A DNA stretch of 64,000 nucleotides, taken from contig CM032794.1 of the NCBI GenBank assembly GCA_019155185.1, positions 5,495,988 to 5,559,987 on the forward strand. Reading direction: 5' to 3'. Source of the DNA: Beaufortia kweichowensis. Taxonomy: Eukaryota; Chordata; Actinopteri; Cypriniformes; Gastromyzontidae. Below the pieces are notes generated by a model. It did not search any database. It was not told where the DNA came from and saw only the letters and a program-made list of their open reading frames with translations. Position numbers and translations under genes: made by a program. How positions within the stretch are numbered: the first letter of the stretch is position 1; the number at the start of each line of letters is the position of its first letter. Below, in pieces: positions 12,952 through 25,238 of this stretch.

Positions 12952-15467
12952 ATACATATGTATATACAGTTAAATATTAAAAATAAATATTGTTTTGGGT
13001 CACTTAACTAAAACAACTTAACTAAAACAACACAAATGAAATCGATGCCCTAAATATAAGTGGCTATAAGAACATCATTATGCCAGATTTTAATTGAAGA
13101 TTATGTGTTTATTCAATGTACTTTGGTCCTGCACTGAAAGCCCTAAACGATAATTCATCAAGCTTTCCAACAGGCTGAACATTGCAACAGTCAGTAATTG
13201 AAATGGTGAAATACATGACTGAAATTAAAACACAAAGCACTTGGAGATCCAGTTAGCTAAACTAACACAGTTAGTTGAAGTCTGTTGCAACACATTTAGT
13301 TGAACATTGGTAATCTTGTCTCCAGTCTACTGCAATTTGTAAATATTGCAACAATACAGTTTTGGGCTTGGACATTCAATTTTGTTATAAAAGAAAGAAG
13401 CTTTTAAAATCAACACTGCAACAACTAAACAATAAAACGGAGTGATCTACGAACATTTTGCATTTGATATAGTGACATCTGTTCTTCAAGTAAAACATTA
13501 AGAATACAGTATGGAAAAGAAAGAGAAAGTCTGACATTAACTGGGTGATGATGGAAGGAAAGTGTGACAGGGAAACGGCAGGGTTGAGTTTAGAGAATAA
13601 AAGCAATCCGTTTATGAAGATCAAGATAGTAGAGACAAAAGTCTTTTCTGTGTCCCTTTCTTTCGTTTAGGCACCATCCCCCATCCCTCTATTATTAGTG
13701 TGTTCTAATAATTGCCTGTTTCTGTGTCACCAGTTTAACAAAACATTTTCCTGTCAGTTTGTATAGCAGCATGTGTGTGTGTGTGTGTTAATGTTTGACA
13801 GTGAAATCCGTTCCATCACTCCAAGACACACAAATTAAGGCACTTGATGAAAAGGTCAAACTCCCTTTCCTGAAAAATGCACAGCTGTTGATAAAATTTT
13901 ATTGCTCAGAGGTATGACAACGCTTAGCTTTTTTAGGGTCCATTTGTCCAAATTAAGAGATGTCTTTGGTTTGGAGACAAATGGCCCCAATGGGTTCAGG
14001 GAGATCCTGTCAAACATGACTTCCAGGGGTTTCTGGGGAGCCATTAAGGGGAAATATGTTATGTTCCTGAAGCAGGGAAGCAGGAAACATGGGCAAAAGT
14101 CTCTGCTTGCTCTCCATTTAATCTTGCTGCTATCTAGCCTCCTGGGACACAGCAATTCATTTTTGTCCTCTATAAAGGACATTTGTTTTCTGTGAACTTC
14201 TTTAAGACCATACATGACACACTTAAGTCCTGGAATATATACAAACAAATCACTATAAACAAATGAAGAAAATTTGCTTCAATCCTAAAGTCTTCTACTG
14301 AGAATAAAAAAACTCAAAAGGCTGTATCTAATTTGTGCAGATTCATGCTACAAGAAGCCATTTGATTGTATAACATTTTACACAACAGGTATTATTTTTG
14401 TAAAAAATAAAGAACAACCTGCACATTTATACTCACAAACCCACTGACTAAACTGCAGAAGGTCACGTCCAACAGCTCAGTGCGGTACACAAGCCAACAT
14501 CTGTCTGCCCTGCCAATATCTGGATCACACTTTCAATACAGTTAGCACAGATTTGTCACCCGGCGGCCAACACCTGTCACTTTCCTGCTGAGTACAGCTT
14601 GTCTGTCATTTTCCAATGGACACCTAATTGACCGGTATTATCTGTTAAAATTTGTTAGATTTTCACTAACATTACAAATACAAATTATCGCAATACGTGG
14701 AATCCTTATCGCTCTGTCATTAGCACCTACTTCGCTGGATAAAACAGGAATCCACCTACAAATGAACTATGTTTAGCTCACCATCATGTTTTCAGCAGCT
14801 ATGCCCGTTTTAGTGTCATTTCCAGACTCAGTCAGTCATTTATAAAACATGTAAAAGCATGCATAGAGTTATTCAGATGTTGTTTTATGTTTATTTAAAT
14901 AGTGGATCTCCTCCTGTGGTTTCAACCAACAAAACGAGTGTACATACCTACATCGAGTCTGAAAATACAAAGCTATAAGGGGCCAGACAAAGTGACCTTG
15001 AGCTCCAACTCATAATTTACAGCACAGCCGAGCTTAATAGATTCCGACCCCAATGACAGAGCAGCTCACGCAGACACAGTGTACGTGTGTACGAGAGAGA
15101 GAGAGAGCGAGAGAATCTTTTTATAACTTTATTGATTCAATAAACAAATTACCCCTGCACATTTATAGCTGAAAACAAATGGTTGATTCTCCAGTCTTAA
15201 CACCATTTTGGAGTGGATGATTTTAAACAATTTTTCCTTTACAAGCTTAATATGCAGAGAAGGTTAAAAGTAATCTATTCATGGAACGACTTCCCTGACA
15301 AGAGTAAACACTGTGACTGTGTGATGCTGCTCAGCATGTCAATGTCTGGCTTAGCCAATGGCGTGTGCTTGAGGATGGGCTAGCTGTCGCAAACGATGCA
15401 AGTTGTGGGAATGCTAGGAAACCATTTTGGAGACCATGATTTTAACAATTCTGTTTGGTGCGGCTAG

Positions 15468-15532
15468 TGACAATCATCGTGAGATGGGAGAAGAGGTGGG
15501 ATGCTCAGGAACAGACTCCCCGCCTCTTTTCG
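15468..15532 (+). pseudogene. lrfn4: 65-bp perfect intronic copy of lrfn4 exon 2
   Basis: Bases 15468-15532 are identical to 16895-16959, the part of exon 2 encoding the residues just after the transmembrane helix (DNHREMGEEVGCSG...). Similarity stops abruptly at both ends. The copy is in the same orientation, about 1.4 kb upstream, with no splice sites or open exon structure around it. It is a fragment, not a functional exon. Confidence 0.95.
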
Positions 15533-15539
15533 AAAAAAC

Positions 15540-16095
15540 ATCTAATAATACCACCACATATCTAAAATATTTCAATATTCACATACACTTTATCTGACAC
15601 CTACAATGCACACAGATTAAAATGGTTAAAAGTGCCACTGCCAAGAACACTACAAACTTATAATCACTCACAGAAATTGACCATATTCCCTAAATAAAGA
15701 ATCATATCGAGCTGTAAGAACCAGGGGTATAAGTGACATTTTGGATAAAATGGAGAAATATTTCTCAAATAAAAGGTCAATCAATTAGAAGTTATTCATT
15801 ACAAGCCAAAAGACTTAACACTGAATTTACTAAGCCAGTTGGTGCCAACTGTAATAAAATCAGATGAAGATCCCTCATGTAAAGTTGGTGAAATGTCACT
15901 TACACCCCTCTGGTTCTCATAGCTATATGTGTCATTTATGGTTTGTGGTCTCATTTAATAATACCACCACATATTCTATATTCTTGTACACTTTACTTTA
16001 CACTTATAATGCAGACAGATTACACTGCCAAAAAAACTACAAACTTATGAAGACCAACAGAAATTGACCATCCTCACTAAATAAAGACTTATATG
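15540..16095. repeat. Direct duplication flanking an inverted-repeat element
   Basis: 15544-15708 (AATACCACCACATAT... AAATTGACCATATTCCCTAA) recurs, diverged, at 15958-16091. Between them, 15712-15740 (CTGTAAGAACCAGGGGTATA...) and 15891-15925 form an imperfect inverted repeat of roughly 30 bp. It looks like a tandem segmental duplication or a nested small element; the family is not identified. Confidence 0.7.
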
Positions 16096-16182
16096 TACTG
16101 TAATGTTACATTTACAGTTTCTTTTACTGAGACACAATTAAACCCATTAGGATTATGGATGAATTCCTTCTTTGAAAGGGTT

Positions 16183-16289
<107 letters not shown>

Positions 16290-16606
16290 AGTGTGTGGGA
16301 GTATAAGGGGTCTTTAATACCATGACTAAAGCAGCATTGTAAATGTGTCAAGGCCTTGATCAAAGCCTGCAATTATATGTCGATATCAGACGTGTTGTTT
16401 GGGAAGGCTTAATTTTGTAAGCAGCATGCCAGGACAGCCCTGTACTTTCCATTACCTTAGTTATGCTTTTGTGTGACAACAGTGAACAGTGAAGCAGTTT
16501 AGAGGAACAAACGTCAAGCAAAATGCTGTTTCATTGTGATGCCGTGAGGAGGGAGTAATTGTCTGAGGTTACTAACCTCTCTCCTCTTCTGTTTCCCCTC
16601 CCGCAG

Positions 16607-17840
16607 GATCCTGCCCCCCACGAGTGACAGCTTCCTACTAAAAAACCTGGTCTCCGGTACAGACTACAGTTTGTGCGTGCTAGCCATTTTTGACGACACG
16701 GTCACTTCCATGGCTGCCACAAAGGTCCTCGGCTGCACGCAGTTCAGCACCAAGGACAATTACCCTGACTGTCGCTCACTACAAGCCCACTTCCTGGGCG
16801 GGACTCTTACCATTCTGGTCGGTGGAGTTGTTGTGGTAACGCTGTTGGTGTTTACCGTGGCGCTTATGGTGCGTCACCGTGTGTGCAGTAACCATGACAA
16901 TCATCGTGAGATGGGAGAAGAGGTGGGATGCTCAGGAACAGACTCCCCGCCTCTTTTCGGAAAGGGAGCTGATGTGTGTTCTCAGAGCAATGGCAATGGG
17001 AACGTTATGATGGTGGTGCTTCCTAATGGGCTTGTTCAAAAACAGAACGTTGCAGAGGGAGGGTTGGGGTCACCATCCAATCTGACGTCTAAAGAAAAAC
17101 CAAAAACCCTCCCAAAGCCCAAAGTGAATCTGGATCAGTTCAGGGCAGGACTAGAGGTGGAAATGGCGCCGTTGAGACCCCTCCCACCATACACACCTGA
17201 AAAGGAGCAAATGTCTTTGTATTACACCCCCAGTAATCATTCGGCCTCTACAATGCCACGTCCGTCACGCCAACAAGGTGCGAAGCAACTGAAATATCGT
17301 GCTACCAATAAGGACACAGGAAAACGTGCTAGCTTCAGTTTGGCCCCGCCCCCTACATACGCAACACTTAGCGACAGGCGGTTTAGCACAGGAGGTGGCA
17401 TCGTAGTCCATCGAGGAGGCACAGATAGTCAATGGAATTCTTCGCTGGCCTATCAGAGCCCCACTTTGCCACACAAGAGCCCTTATCACGGCGCGTTACG
17501 CTACAAGAGAAGTTCATCGTTTGATATGGGTGAAATCGCCACGACGGCCTGCTACAGTTATGCTAAGAGACTAAGCGTAATCTGGACCAAAAGGAGTCAG
17601 TCGATACACGGCATGCTGGTCCAGTGCGCCTCAGCAACAAGCACCTCGACAACCAGCAGCGGCGGCGGCAGCAGCAGCGACCTCCCAGCGCGACACACGC
17701 GTGGATACATCCGTGCCTACAACGCGACCAACTCCAACCCTCCAAGCGCTGAGGTCACAAATTCAAAGGAGCAGCGGATGAAAGATAAAGAAACAGAGGA
17801 AGATGACAAAAGAGAAAAACTGGAGGAGAGTGTGGTGTAG
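16607..17840 (+). CDS. lrfn4: lrfn4 (SALM3) coding exon 2: FN3 end, transmembrane helix, cytoplasmic tail
   Basis: The acceptor is CCCTCCCGCAG|G at 16606 after a good pyrimidine tract. The first G completes the Arg codon split by the intron, and the frame then runs to TAG at 17838-17840. It contributes about 410 residues, giving roughly 983 aa from ATG 8683 against about 635 aa for human LRFN4 as I recall it; the excess is the N-terminal extension, linker and a longer tail. Content: FN3 remainder (LVSGTDYSLCVLAIFDD, then LGCTQFST); transmembrane helix at about 637-661 (GGTLTILVGGVVVVTLLVF) followed by Arg/His stop-transfer residues; a long Ser/Pro-rich cytoplasmic tail with the family-type segments SSSFDMGEIA and CYSYAKRLSVIWTKRSQSIHG. 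It ends KLEESVV, a class I PDZ ligand (S-V-V) matching my recollection of the LRFN4 C-terminus. The intron position inside FN3 is shared with other LRFN genes (recollection). Confidence 0.95.
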
Positions 17841-18688
17841 TGAGTCAGAAGATAGATGAGACAGACAAGGAGATAAACGAAAGAGGAAGTCAATATAAAT
17901 GTAATGGGGATCAAAAAGAGAATGAGTTTGAAGGTGAAATTAACATTTTGCAGGTAAAGCTTTTGAGGGGGAGAAGTTGTTAAAGATCCTGCGGAATGTT
18001 GATTGGTGCAATCAAGGGAGAAAAACAAAACAACAAGAGGTTAGACAGACAGGATAAAAGTCAGGCAAAACAAAACAAAACAACTGGGTTGTTAATGAAT
18101 CTCACAACAAGGTGTTTAAATTGCAGAGAGTCAGTCTCAAGAAAACTATATAACTTAAAGACAAGCGGCAATTGCTAACTCACGTGGATTTGGGAATAAC
18201 GTGGTGCCGTTCAAGTGTCGATCAATTCGGTTGTCTGAGAATTACTGGGAAAGGGCCAGGAAGTGGACATGTAATCATGCACTATCGATTGGAGCCAAAT
18301 CAATCGATACATGCAGCACATGCGGATTACAGAGGATACAAACTACAAAATGGGAATGAGAAAATGTACAAATGGTACAATGGAAACATTTATGAGACTT
18401 CTATAGAACATAAGTGGGCATTGACTGTGGTATAAAAATTAATATTTTGTGTAAGAGGTTGTATGTGTGTATGTAAGTGTTTGTGTGTAGGTGAGTGAGT
18501 GGATTAATGCACAAAGTAATCGAAAAACATTTTATGACGCCACTGGTTTGCTATACCATGTGACCACCATCATCATCCAGTAAAGGAAATTAACTTTGAA
18601 GCTAAAAGACAGCGACTGATGTGGGAACTGCTGTAGGAAGGAAAACTAAAAGAAATATCATTCCAAGTTCACAAAATCAATGAATAAA
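17841..18688 (+). other. lrfn4: Putative lrfn4 3'UTR with polyadenylation signal
   Basis: The sequence after the lrfn4 stop is AT-rich and non-coding. The first convincing AATAAA in sense orientation is at 18683-18688 (context TGAATAAATTCTG), so a 3'UTR of about 0.85 kb plus the cleavage distance is reasonable. The exact end is inferred; later AATAAA-like words exist, and neuronal genes often have longer 3'UTRs. Confidence 0.4.
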
Positions 18689-21600
18689 TTCTGTATTAGA
18701 AAAATTCAATGTCAATGTTATTAAGTGTTAAGATTTTTTTACTATGGAAATGAAAATTAAAATAAGGAAATGAGTGATACTAATAATTAATCTTTATGAT
18801 GTGTTTGACTTTCTTAAAGACAGTCTAAAAATGACAAAAAACCTGGTAAAGCGCTTTAAGTAAAGATAAAATGAAAAGACTTGCTTTAACTTGAAAAGTA
18901 TTAGATAAGCTTTTGTTGCCTTTAGAAAAGAGCAAAAGGGCAGGAGACTTGATTGCTAAATTAGTCTCTCTCTCTCTTTCTCTCTCTCACTTTCTCTCTC
19001 TCTCTTTGTCTTTCTGTCGTTCTGCAGTTTGAGATAGTTGCTGGGGAAGGGCAGTGTGTAAGGTTGAGATAATGAGAGATTTAGGGAGACGGAACTCTCT
19101 GCAAGAGTGCTGATGCAGGACACAAAGTGAGAAAGCGCAGCAAACGAGTGGATAGAGCACAACGGATAGAGCCGGTGGACAGGAGAGAGGACATTGCGTC
19201 TGCAATGTGTGCTTTAGCTGTTTTTTTTGTCATGCAAGTACTAAAGAATTTATCACATTGCCAATGAAGCCCATTTAAGAACAGCTTAGGTGAAATGAAG
19301 GGGATAAGATGAGTTGCCTGCATGTGTGTGTGTTTATGGATGTGTGTAATTGGACAAACACTGCCTTCTGTATTTATCCATAGCAACAGACAGACTTACA
19401 GAAGGTTCTGGGAACATGCACAATAGGCTGGTATATTTGGCTAAATAAACCCAGGGTTGGTGAATAGTGCAGATAAATCTGCATCATTAATAACAAATCA
19501 GGTCACAAAATATTGAGCGAGTCTTTTTAAAAAGCAGTGAGGACAACATTCATACAAAAGGGTAAGCCGTCTATTCAGACAGGATTTTTTAGCATATGAC
19601 AGAATGCTGCCTCAGAATGTAGTTGTCTGTGTAGGGTGTAGACAGCAAGACAGCTCACTAGTTTTGGAAAAGAGATATAGCTTGACACGTGTTGGCATAG
19701 AAACACCACCCTTGAAACCAGCAGAATAAATAGCCATAGCCTTTGTGAACGATGTTATATAATCAAATCTTTGGCTATTTGAGAGAATTAAAGTTGGCTC
19801 AGTGCTTATTGTGAGCTTCAACGTGTGCTTGGGTTTGTGTACGTGTCTGTCTGAAGGAGTCAGTAGGAGGAGAAAAGTTCCTTACCCAGCCATTAGGTGT
19901 GTGTGTGATGTAGTCTAAAATACACCCAGCTCTCCTTTAAATGCCTGCAGCAAAATTCAGGCCAAATTTGACTAATTAAAACCAGTTGACACACATATAT
20001 GCATAGCTTATTCTCACAATCTTTCAGTAGTTTATCACCACAGCCAGCTGGCTGACTGCAGGACGTCCAAGAATTAACTTATCATCTAGGGCAATCTCAG
20101 AAGAGAAACACCGTCAGAGCGACAATGCTAAAAGACTTACAGAATGAAAGTTATAGAAAGTTATCAAACCCTTGCAATTTTTAGATGTCACATGTTAAAA
20201 TTACACAGGGAACATTTTCACCTGTAAGGGTGGAGAAAAACATGCAATGTTGTTTTAACCCTAATAATGTGAGATATATTATAATTTCAAGCACATAAAT
20301 GCAGCGCTAACTTTAACATATGTCACAACGCTGTAAAAATGTTCTGTCGCATCATCTAAAACAATTAAGATGATAGTATTTGAGTCAAAATTACTACATT
20401 AAGTCACACCAGCCAAAGGCATTTTTAAGGGTTGAATTATATTAAGAAAAATCCTCAAAGTGACAAGGTTTTTAAAAGAAAGCACATTTTTTTAAATATA
20501 CAGATATTTTTAACACTGCTCTGCAACAATTTGCATACTTTAGAGTCTGTGTACCAGAAATCTAACATTTATAATGCAACATGCAGAGTATTAGGCATGC
20601 TTACATTATCTTTAAAGCCACTACACAACAGCTATATAAAACAGAACAAGACTATTCACAATCATAATAATTTTAAAAAGACACAAACCACAATAAAGTA
20701 CCATAAGTCAATTTACATGAAAGGTTTGTGTGAGAAACAAACTAAAACACTTTCCATTTCTAGTGAGAACACAACAAAAATCAATAGTTTTCAACAATAA
20801 GGTTATATAAGTTTGAGAAAATAATGCTGCAGTTGTTTTCTTGATTCCTTCAAAATGACTTTATAATGAAACCAGAGTGACATTCTCTAAACTTTTTGAA
20901 CCAGCACATAAGCAATGTATTGGTGTTGACATAGAGTATAAAAGTCTCATTCTGGAAACAGCAACCTTTATCTCCTCATTTCCTCATCTCTATCTCTGCT
21001 GTCAATTCACCCTGGTGTTGATTTTGTTCTTACAAAAGTGTAACTATCAATTATTTTGGCATGTAATAGCCAAGTTGACCACCTGAGAAAATAGAAGGAA
21101 ATGACATTTAAACTTCTCATCTCATTATCTTAAAGTCTTTTGCTTTTAACAAAGTACAGGGTGTGCTAGTGCCATAATTAGATTACTATAGCAGTAAAAT
21201 GGCCGTGATACTGATTTGAAGGTAAATGAAAACCTCGTTTCAACTTCAGCAAAATGCTGTTAACTTTATAGTCTTTGATTAACTTATTGGTGCGCATAAT
21301 GTTCTGCAGTATTGGCTATTATCAGTTATATGTGCCGTATCACAGCGGCCATTTTCTGGAGGTTTGCCAGTCTGTCAACAACTGTTGGAAATGCCAACTG
21401 TTTTCCAGCCAATAATGGTGAGAACTACAAAGCTGAAATCAAGAATTTATCTTGATATCTTCAGTTCTCCATATCTAATGTTTTCTGCATTGTGCTTAAT
21501 GACACAGATTTTAGCTCAGTTGGGTCAGCACTTCATATATTCATAAGTCCTGTCAGTTTTATCAGTGCTCTGTCTTTAAACATAAAACATTTCGTACACT

Positions 21601-24600
21601 CTTAAAAATAAAGATGTTTCACCATGTCATAGAAAAACCATTTATTTTTGAATGGTTACATATAGAACATTCAGAGAACCTTTCTGTTCCACAAAAGTTC
21701 TTTGTTGTGGAAAAGGGTTCTTTAGACTATAAAACAGTAAAAAAAGAAATGGTTCTAGAAATGGAACTAAAATGGTTCGTCTATGGCATTACTGTCACTA
21801 CTTCACAAGTTATCCAAAACACTAGCTTGACACTGCATTAAACAACTAAATGTAAGCATGTAAATCTTTAACTTTATAAACAAGAAGTTGTTTTGCCAGT
21901 TATTTCCACTCACACAGAAGAAAGCTTGGTATATATGCAGAACTGAATCCTGTTCTCACTTCCTATAATGCATTTTCTCCTGTTGTCCCTTAAAGAAAAA
22001 AGAACATTCAATCTCTTTCCTCTTCATCTTAATTCTCTAAAACACTGACCACCTCCTGCTACGAGCCGTGCTGCCTAGTTTTAATTCTGTTCCCTTACAT
22101 CCAGCTCCTCTCCTTGTCTTGATCTCTTTCAGAGGTGCATGTCCGGCTCTTCTCATCTCCTGCAGCGCAAAGCCCACGCTGGAGATGCCAACATCATGCT
22201 GCGAATGCCAAGTGCAAAACTGGATGTTGCTTTAGAAAAAAACATTAGTGCTTTCAGTCCGCTTATTTTTAATGTGGTTTTTAATGTTCTGGTTCAGGTT
22301 TTTTTGAGCACTAAGGAAGATCTGGTACAGCTGCATGATAAAATAACGTGAAAGACTCTGGGGTGCTGTTCTACAATTCCCTCACAAGCCAAGTTTAGAA
22401 ATCTGTCAGCAATGTGCTAAATCCTAACACCTCCTATCGTTATTTATTCATGCTTAGATTAAGCACTTTGGAAGGAAATATCCCTCCTTGTTTATATTGA
22501 TTTTTCTCCTCTCTACAATCTTCAACGCCAGCAGCCCTTATCCCTTTGTGCTTTGGCCATATTAGTGAAAAAGCCCCGGACAGGACGCTTTAATCAAAAG
22601 CCTCTGTTAAACTATCAAGTCCACACATTGCGCATATCCTCTGATAATAGTTTGTTTGTGCTGGCTTTCAACATTTTGGGAAGCTCGGCGTAATTTGTTA
22701 AAAGCAAATAACACGACAGAGAGGCACTTAGCAGCCACATCGAAATAAATAAATAAATAAAAATGAATAAAACAAGGACATGCGACCAATGAAAATACAT
22801 CATTTAGGGATGACAGCGGTGGCCAGATCGAAATAAGAACACTAATCACGAAGAGTTAAATGAGATCGAGGGAAGGCGTCGGAGGACGAGTGGAAGGGCG
22901 GATAATTGGGAATAAATGAAAGTATGTAAATGTTTGGGGAACAAATAAAGGACAAAAAAGGCAAAGAAAATTTTTTTTTATTTTCATTTCAAGCGAATGC
23001 TGTTGCCTAGACGATTAACAAGCGTGACATCAAAAACAATCACTTTAATCAGCCATAGCACAAACAATGATTGAAAAGAGAGATTTAGAAATGCTATTTT
23101 GTCATTAAAATTTTTAGTGACATGTTCTTGACTGCCACACAACACACGATAGATGTGTGGATAACAGCCTTTTGTATATGTATTCAGAATTATGTACAAA
23201 CTTAACTACTACACAACAGCTATACACATTTAATCAAAACCACTTCCATTTACTAGTTACTAATAATGTTGTGATGACAGGCACATTTTAATTTTCTATT
23301 ATCTGATACTGGCTACAACTGAGGTTACCAAACTGGGGTATGCAAACTTTTTTTAATTAAAAAGACTTAAATAACATTTAAACCAAGTACACGTATTTCT
23401 CACACTGTGCAATGAATCATTTGTGGTCAAGCGTGAATGCACTCCATACGTTTGACCTTTATAAATAACAGGATTTGCTTTACATTATCTGTCACACTGC
23501 ATTTGCGATATCTGAAACAAATGCATCTTACTGTGTGTATCTACTGTGCTGAAAGATATCCATCCAAAACCTATTTGTGGTGGGATGTATATGTGGGTTC
23601 TTTCTCTCTAGCTCTCTCTCTCTCTTTTTAAAGCTCCAGGAAGCATAGGGCTAGGATGACAGGAGATTACAGGGAGATTTGTGTGTTTTTTGTAGGAGGT
23701 CGACCTTTAAGGCAGGCCGGCGTGATGATCCTCTACACCTTGTCTGTGTCTGTGGTTGCGGTAGAGAATATAATTGAAGTGTGGGTATAAAAGGAAGATC
23801 ATTAAAGTCACTTTCTCACCTTCACCTTCCTCTCATTTTCCATTGTTTTTCTTGCTGCATACTACAACCTTCAGCTTGTCCCGAGACCTTTGGCTGAAAT
23901 CTGCTCTTTTTGTTGGCTGTGAGATAATATACATTTTATTTACATATTCTTTTTAAACTTCCAGTCATAAAATCTTGATGTCTTCAGCCTCAGTAAAACT
24001 TTAATTACCACAACCAATTTGCTGAAAAGTTCACTTCATTAATATTTTTCTGGCTACCTCATAGCGTGTGATGCAATGAGATGAAAAATAGACCAGCCCT
24101 TGTGTTTTAGGTTCAGTGAGGTACATGTAAACAGCTTCTCTTTATTGCTTCACTGACTAACAACTTGCATGTTTTTGGAGGTGCTACAACTTGGGCTTCA
24201 GCGTGTTGGTATGGCAGCAGATGTACGCAAGTGGAAATAAACAAACAGGCTAAATTAAAGATAAAAAACAAAAATTGTGACGGAAATGTGTCTATATTTG
24301 CTAACTTTACATTTGAAAAATGCAGAAGGCATGTGCTATTCATGAAACACGGTGTATTTCATGATGCAGGCAAGCATTAGACTGGCATTGATCTGTTAGT
24401 GTCGGCTCACTAAACAGCTTTAATATCTTATGGGCTGTGAAATACTTGATTCTGATTAGCCAATCATGGCTTTCCGTAGTCCAAAATAATAAGTACTTTC
24501 ACCTCAAATCAATATTCAATTAATTCGACTAAAAATTTAAATTGTCACAATTTCTTATGTTGTGACAGACCTGTATGACTTTTCCCTGTAGGGAAGATAT

Positions 24601-24761
24601 TAACATGACATACTGCTGATACAATGAAAGTGCATGGAGACCAAGAGTTGTTAAACCTCCAAAAATGACAAGCCACATAAATGTACCATTACACTAGTCC
24701 TGTGTATTATATTCTAAGGCTATTATTTGTTACTTATTCTGTTTACTATTTGTGCCCTCAA
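18689..24761. other. Non-coding stretch with one MITE-like element
   Basis: 6 kb of AT-rich pc intron downstream of lrfn4. It contains a CT-rich patch at 18962-19014 and the element at 21597-21800. No exon is supported; the short open frames have no recognisable protein content. Confidence 0.5.
21597..21800. mobile_element. GGTTCTT-family small inverted-repeat element, second copy
   Basis: It starts ACACTCTTAAAAATAAAGAT and contains AACCATTTATTTTTGAATGG, AGAACCTTTCTGTTCCAC and AAATGGTTC words in both orientations. It is related to the copy at 8139-8590. The right boundary is approximate. Confidence 0.65.
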
Positions 24762-24895
24762 AAAATGCTGGGTTATTTTTAACATTATGGTTGGGTCAAA
24801 TATGGATATTTTATAGGTTAATTTTACCTAATGGCTGGATGTGCCCCTTTTTGACCCAACCATGGGTTGAAAAATAACCCTAAAAATAACCCTGT
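24762..24895. mobile_element. GGGTTATTTTT/AAAATAACCC palindromic element
   Basis: The left part AATGCTGGGTTATTTTTAAC with GGTTGGGTCAAA is mirrored by TTTGACCCAACC with AAAAATAACCCTG on the right, giving a foldback of about 130 bp. A relative lies at about 36275-36390 (GGGTTAAAACAACCCAGCAA, then ATAACCCAACC). This is a common type of non-autonomous repeat in fish (recollection). Confidence 0.6.
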
Positions 24896-25032
24896 GAGCT
24901 TTAACTCTGCACGTCCTTCAAATCTGGCATGTTACAAGACACACAAGAACAATCACCATCCACCTTTAAAGCATTAAAAACCCCACCACATTTGCATTCT
25001 ATGGAGGAAAGAAAATTTACTTAGTTAATATA

Positions 25033-25238
25033 TGTGACCCTGCTTCATCATCCTACATAATGTAAAAAACATTCTGTAAAAATATAACCTTGATATATTT
25101 AACATTTACCAAGTATGATTATGTCGAAGATTTAAAACATAGTGATTATTAATAGGTGAAATTAAATTTTGATGCTCATTAACTCAGAATTACTGTAGAT
25201 TTTTAGACTTTAGCGTGGTTTTAACACACCAGGTCACA
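25033..25238. mobile_element. TGTGACC-ended small element
   Basis: It begins TGTGACCCTGCTTCATC and ends ACCAGGTCACA, an inverted terminal repeat. The interior shares AATAGGTGAAAT...TTTGATGCT and TAGACTTTAGC with copies at 45850-46070, 46200-46345 and 63694-63823. Confidence 0.7.
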
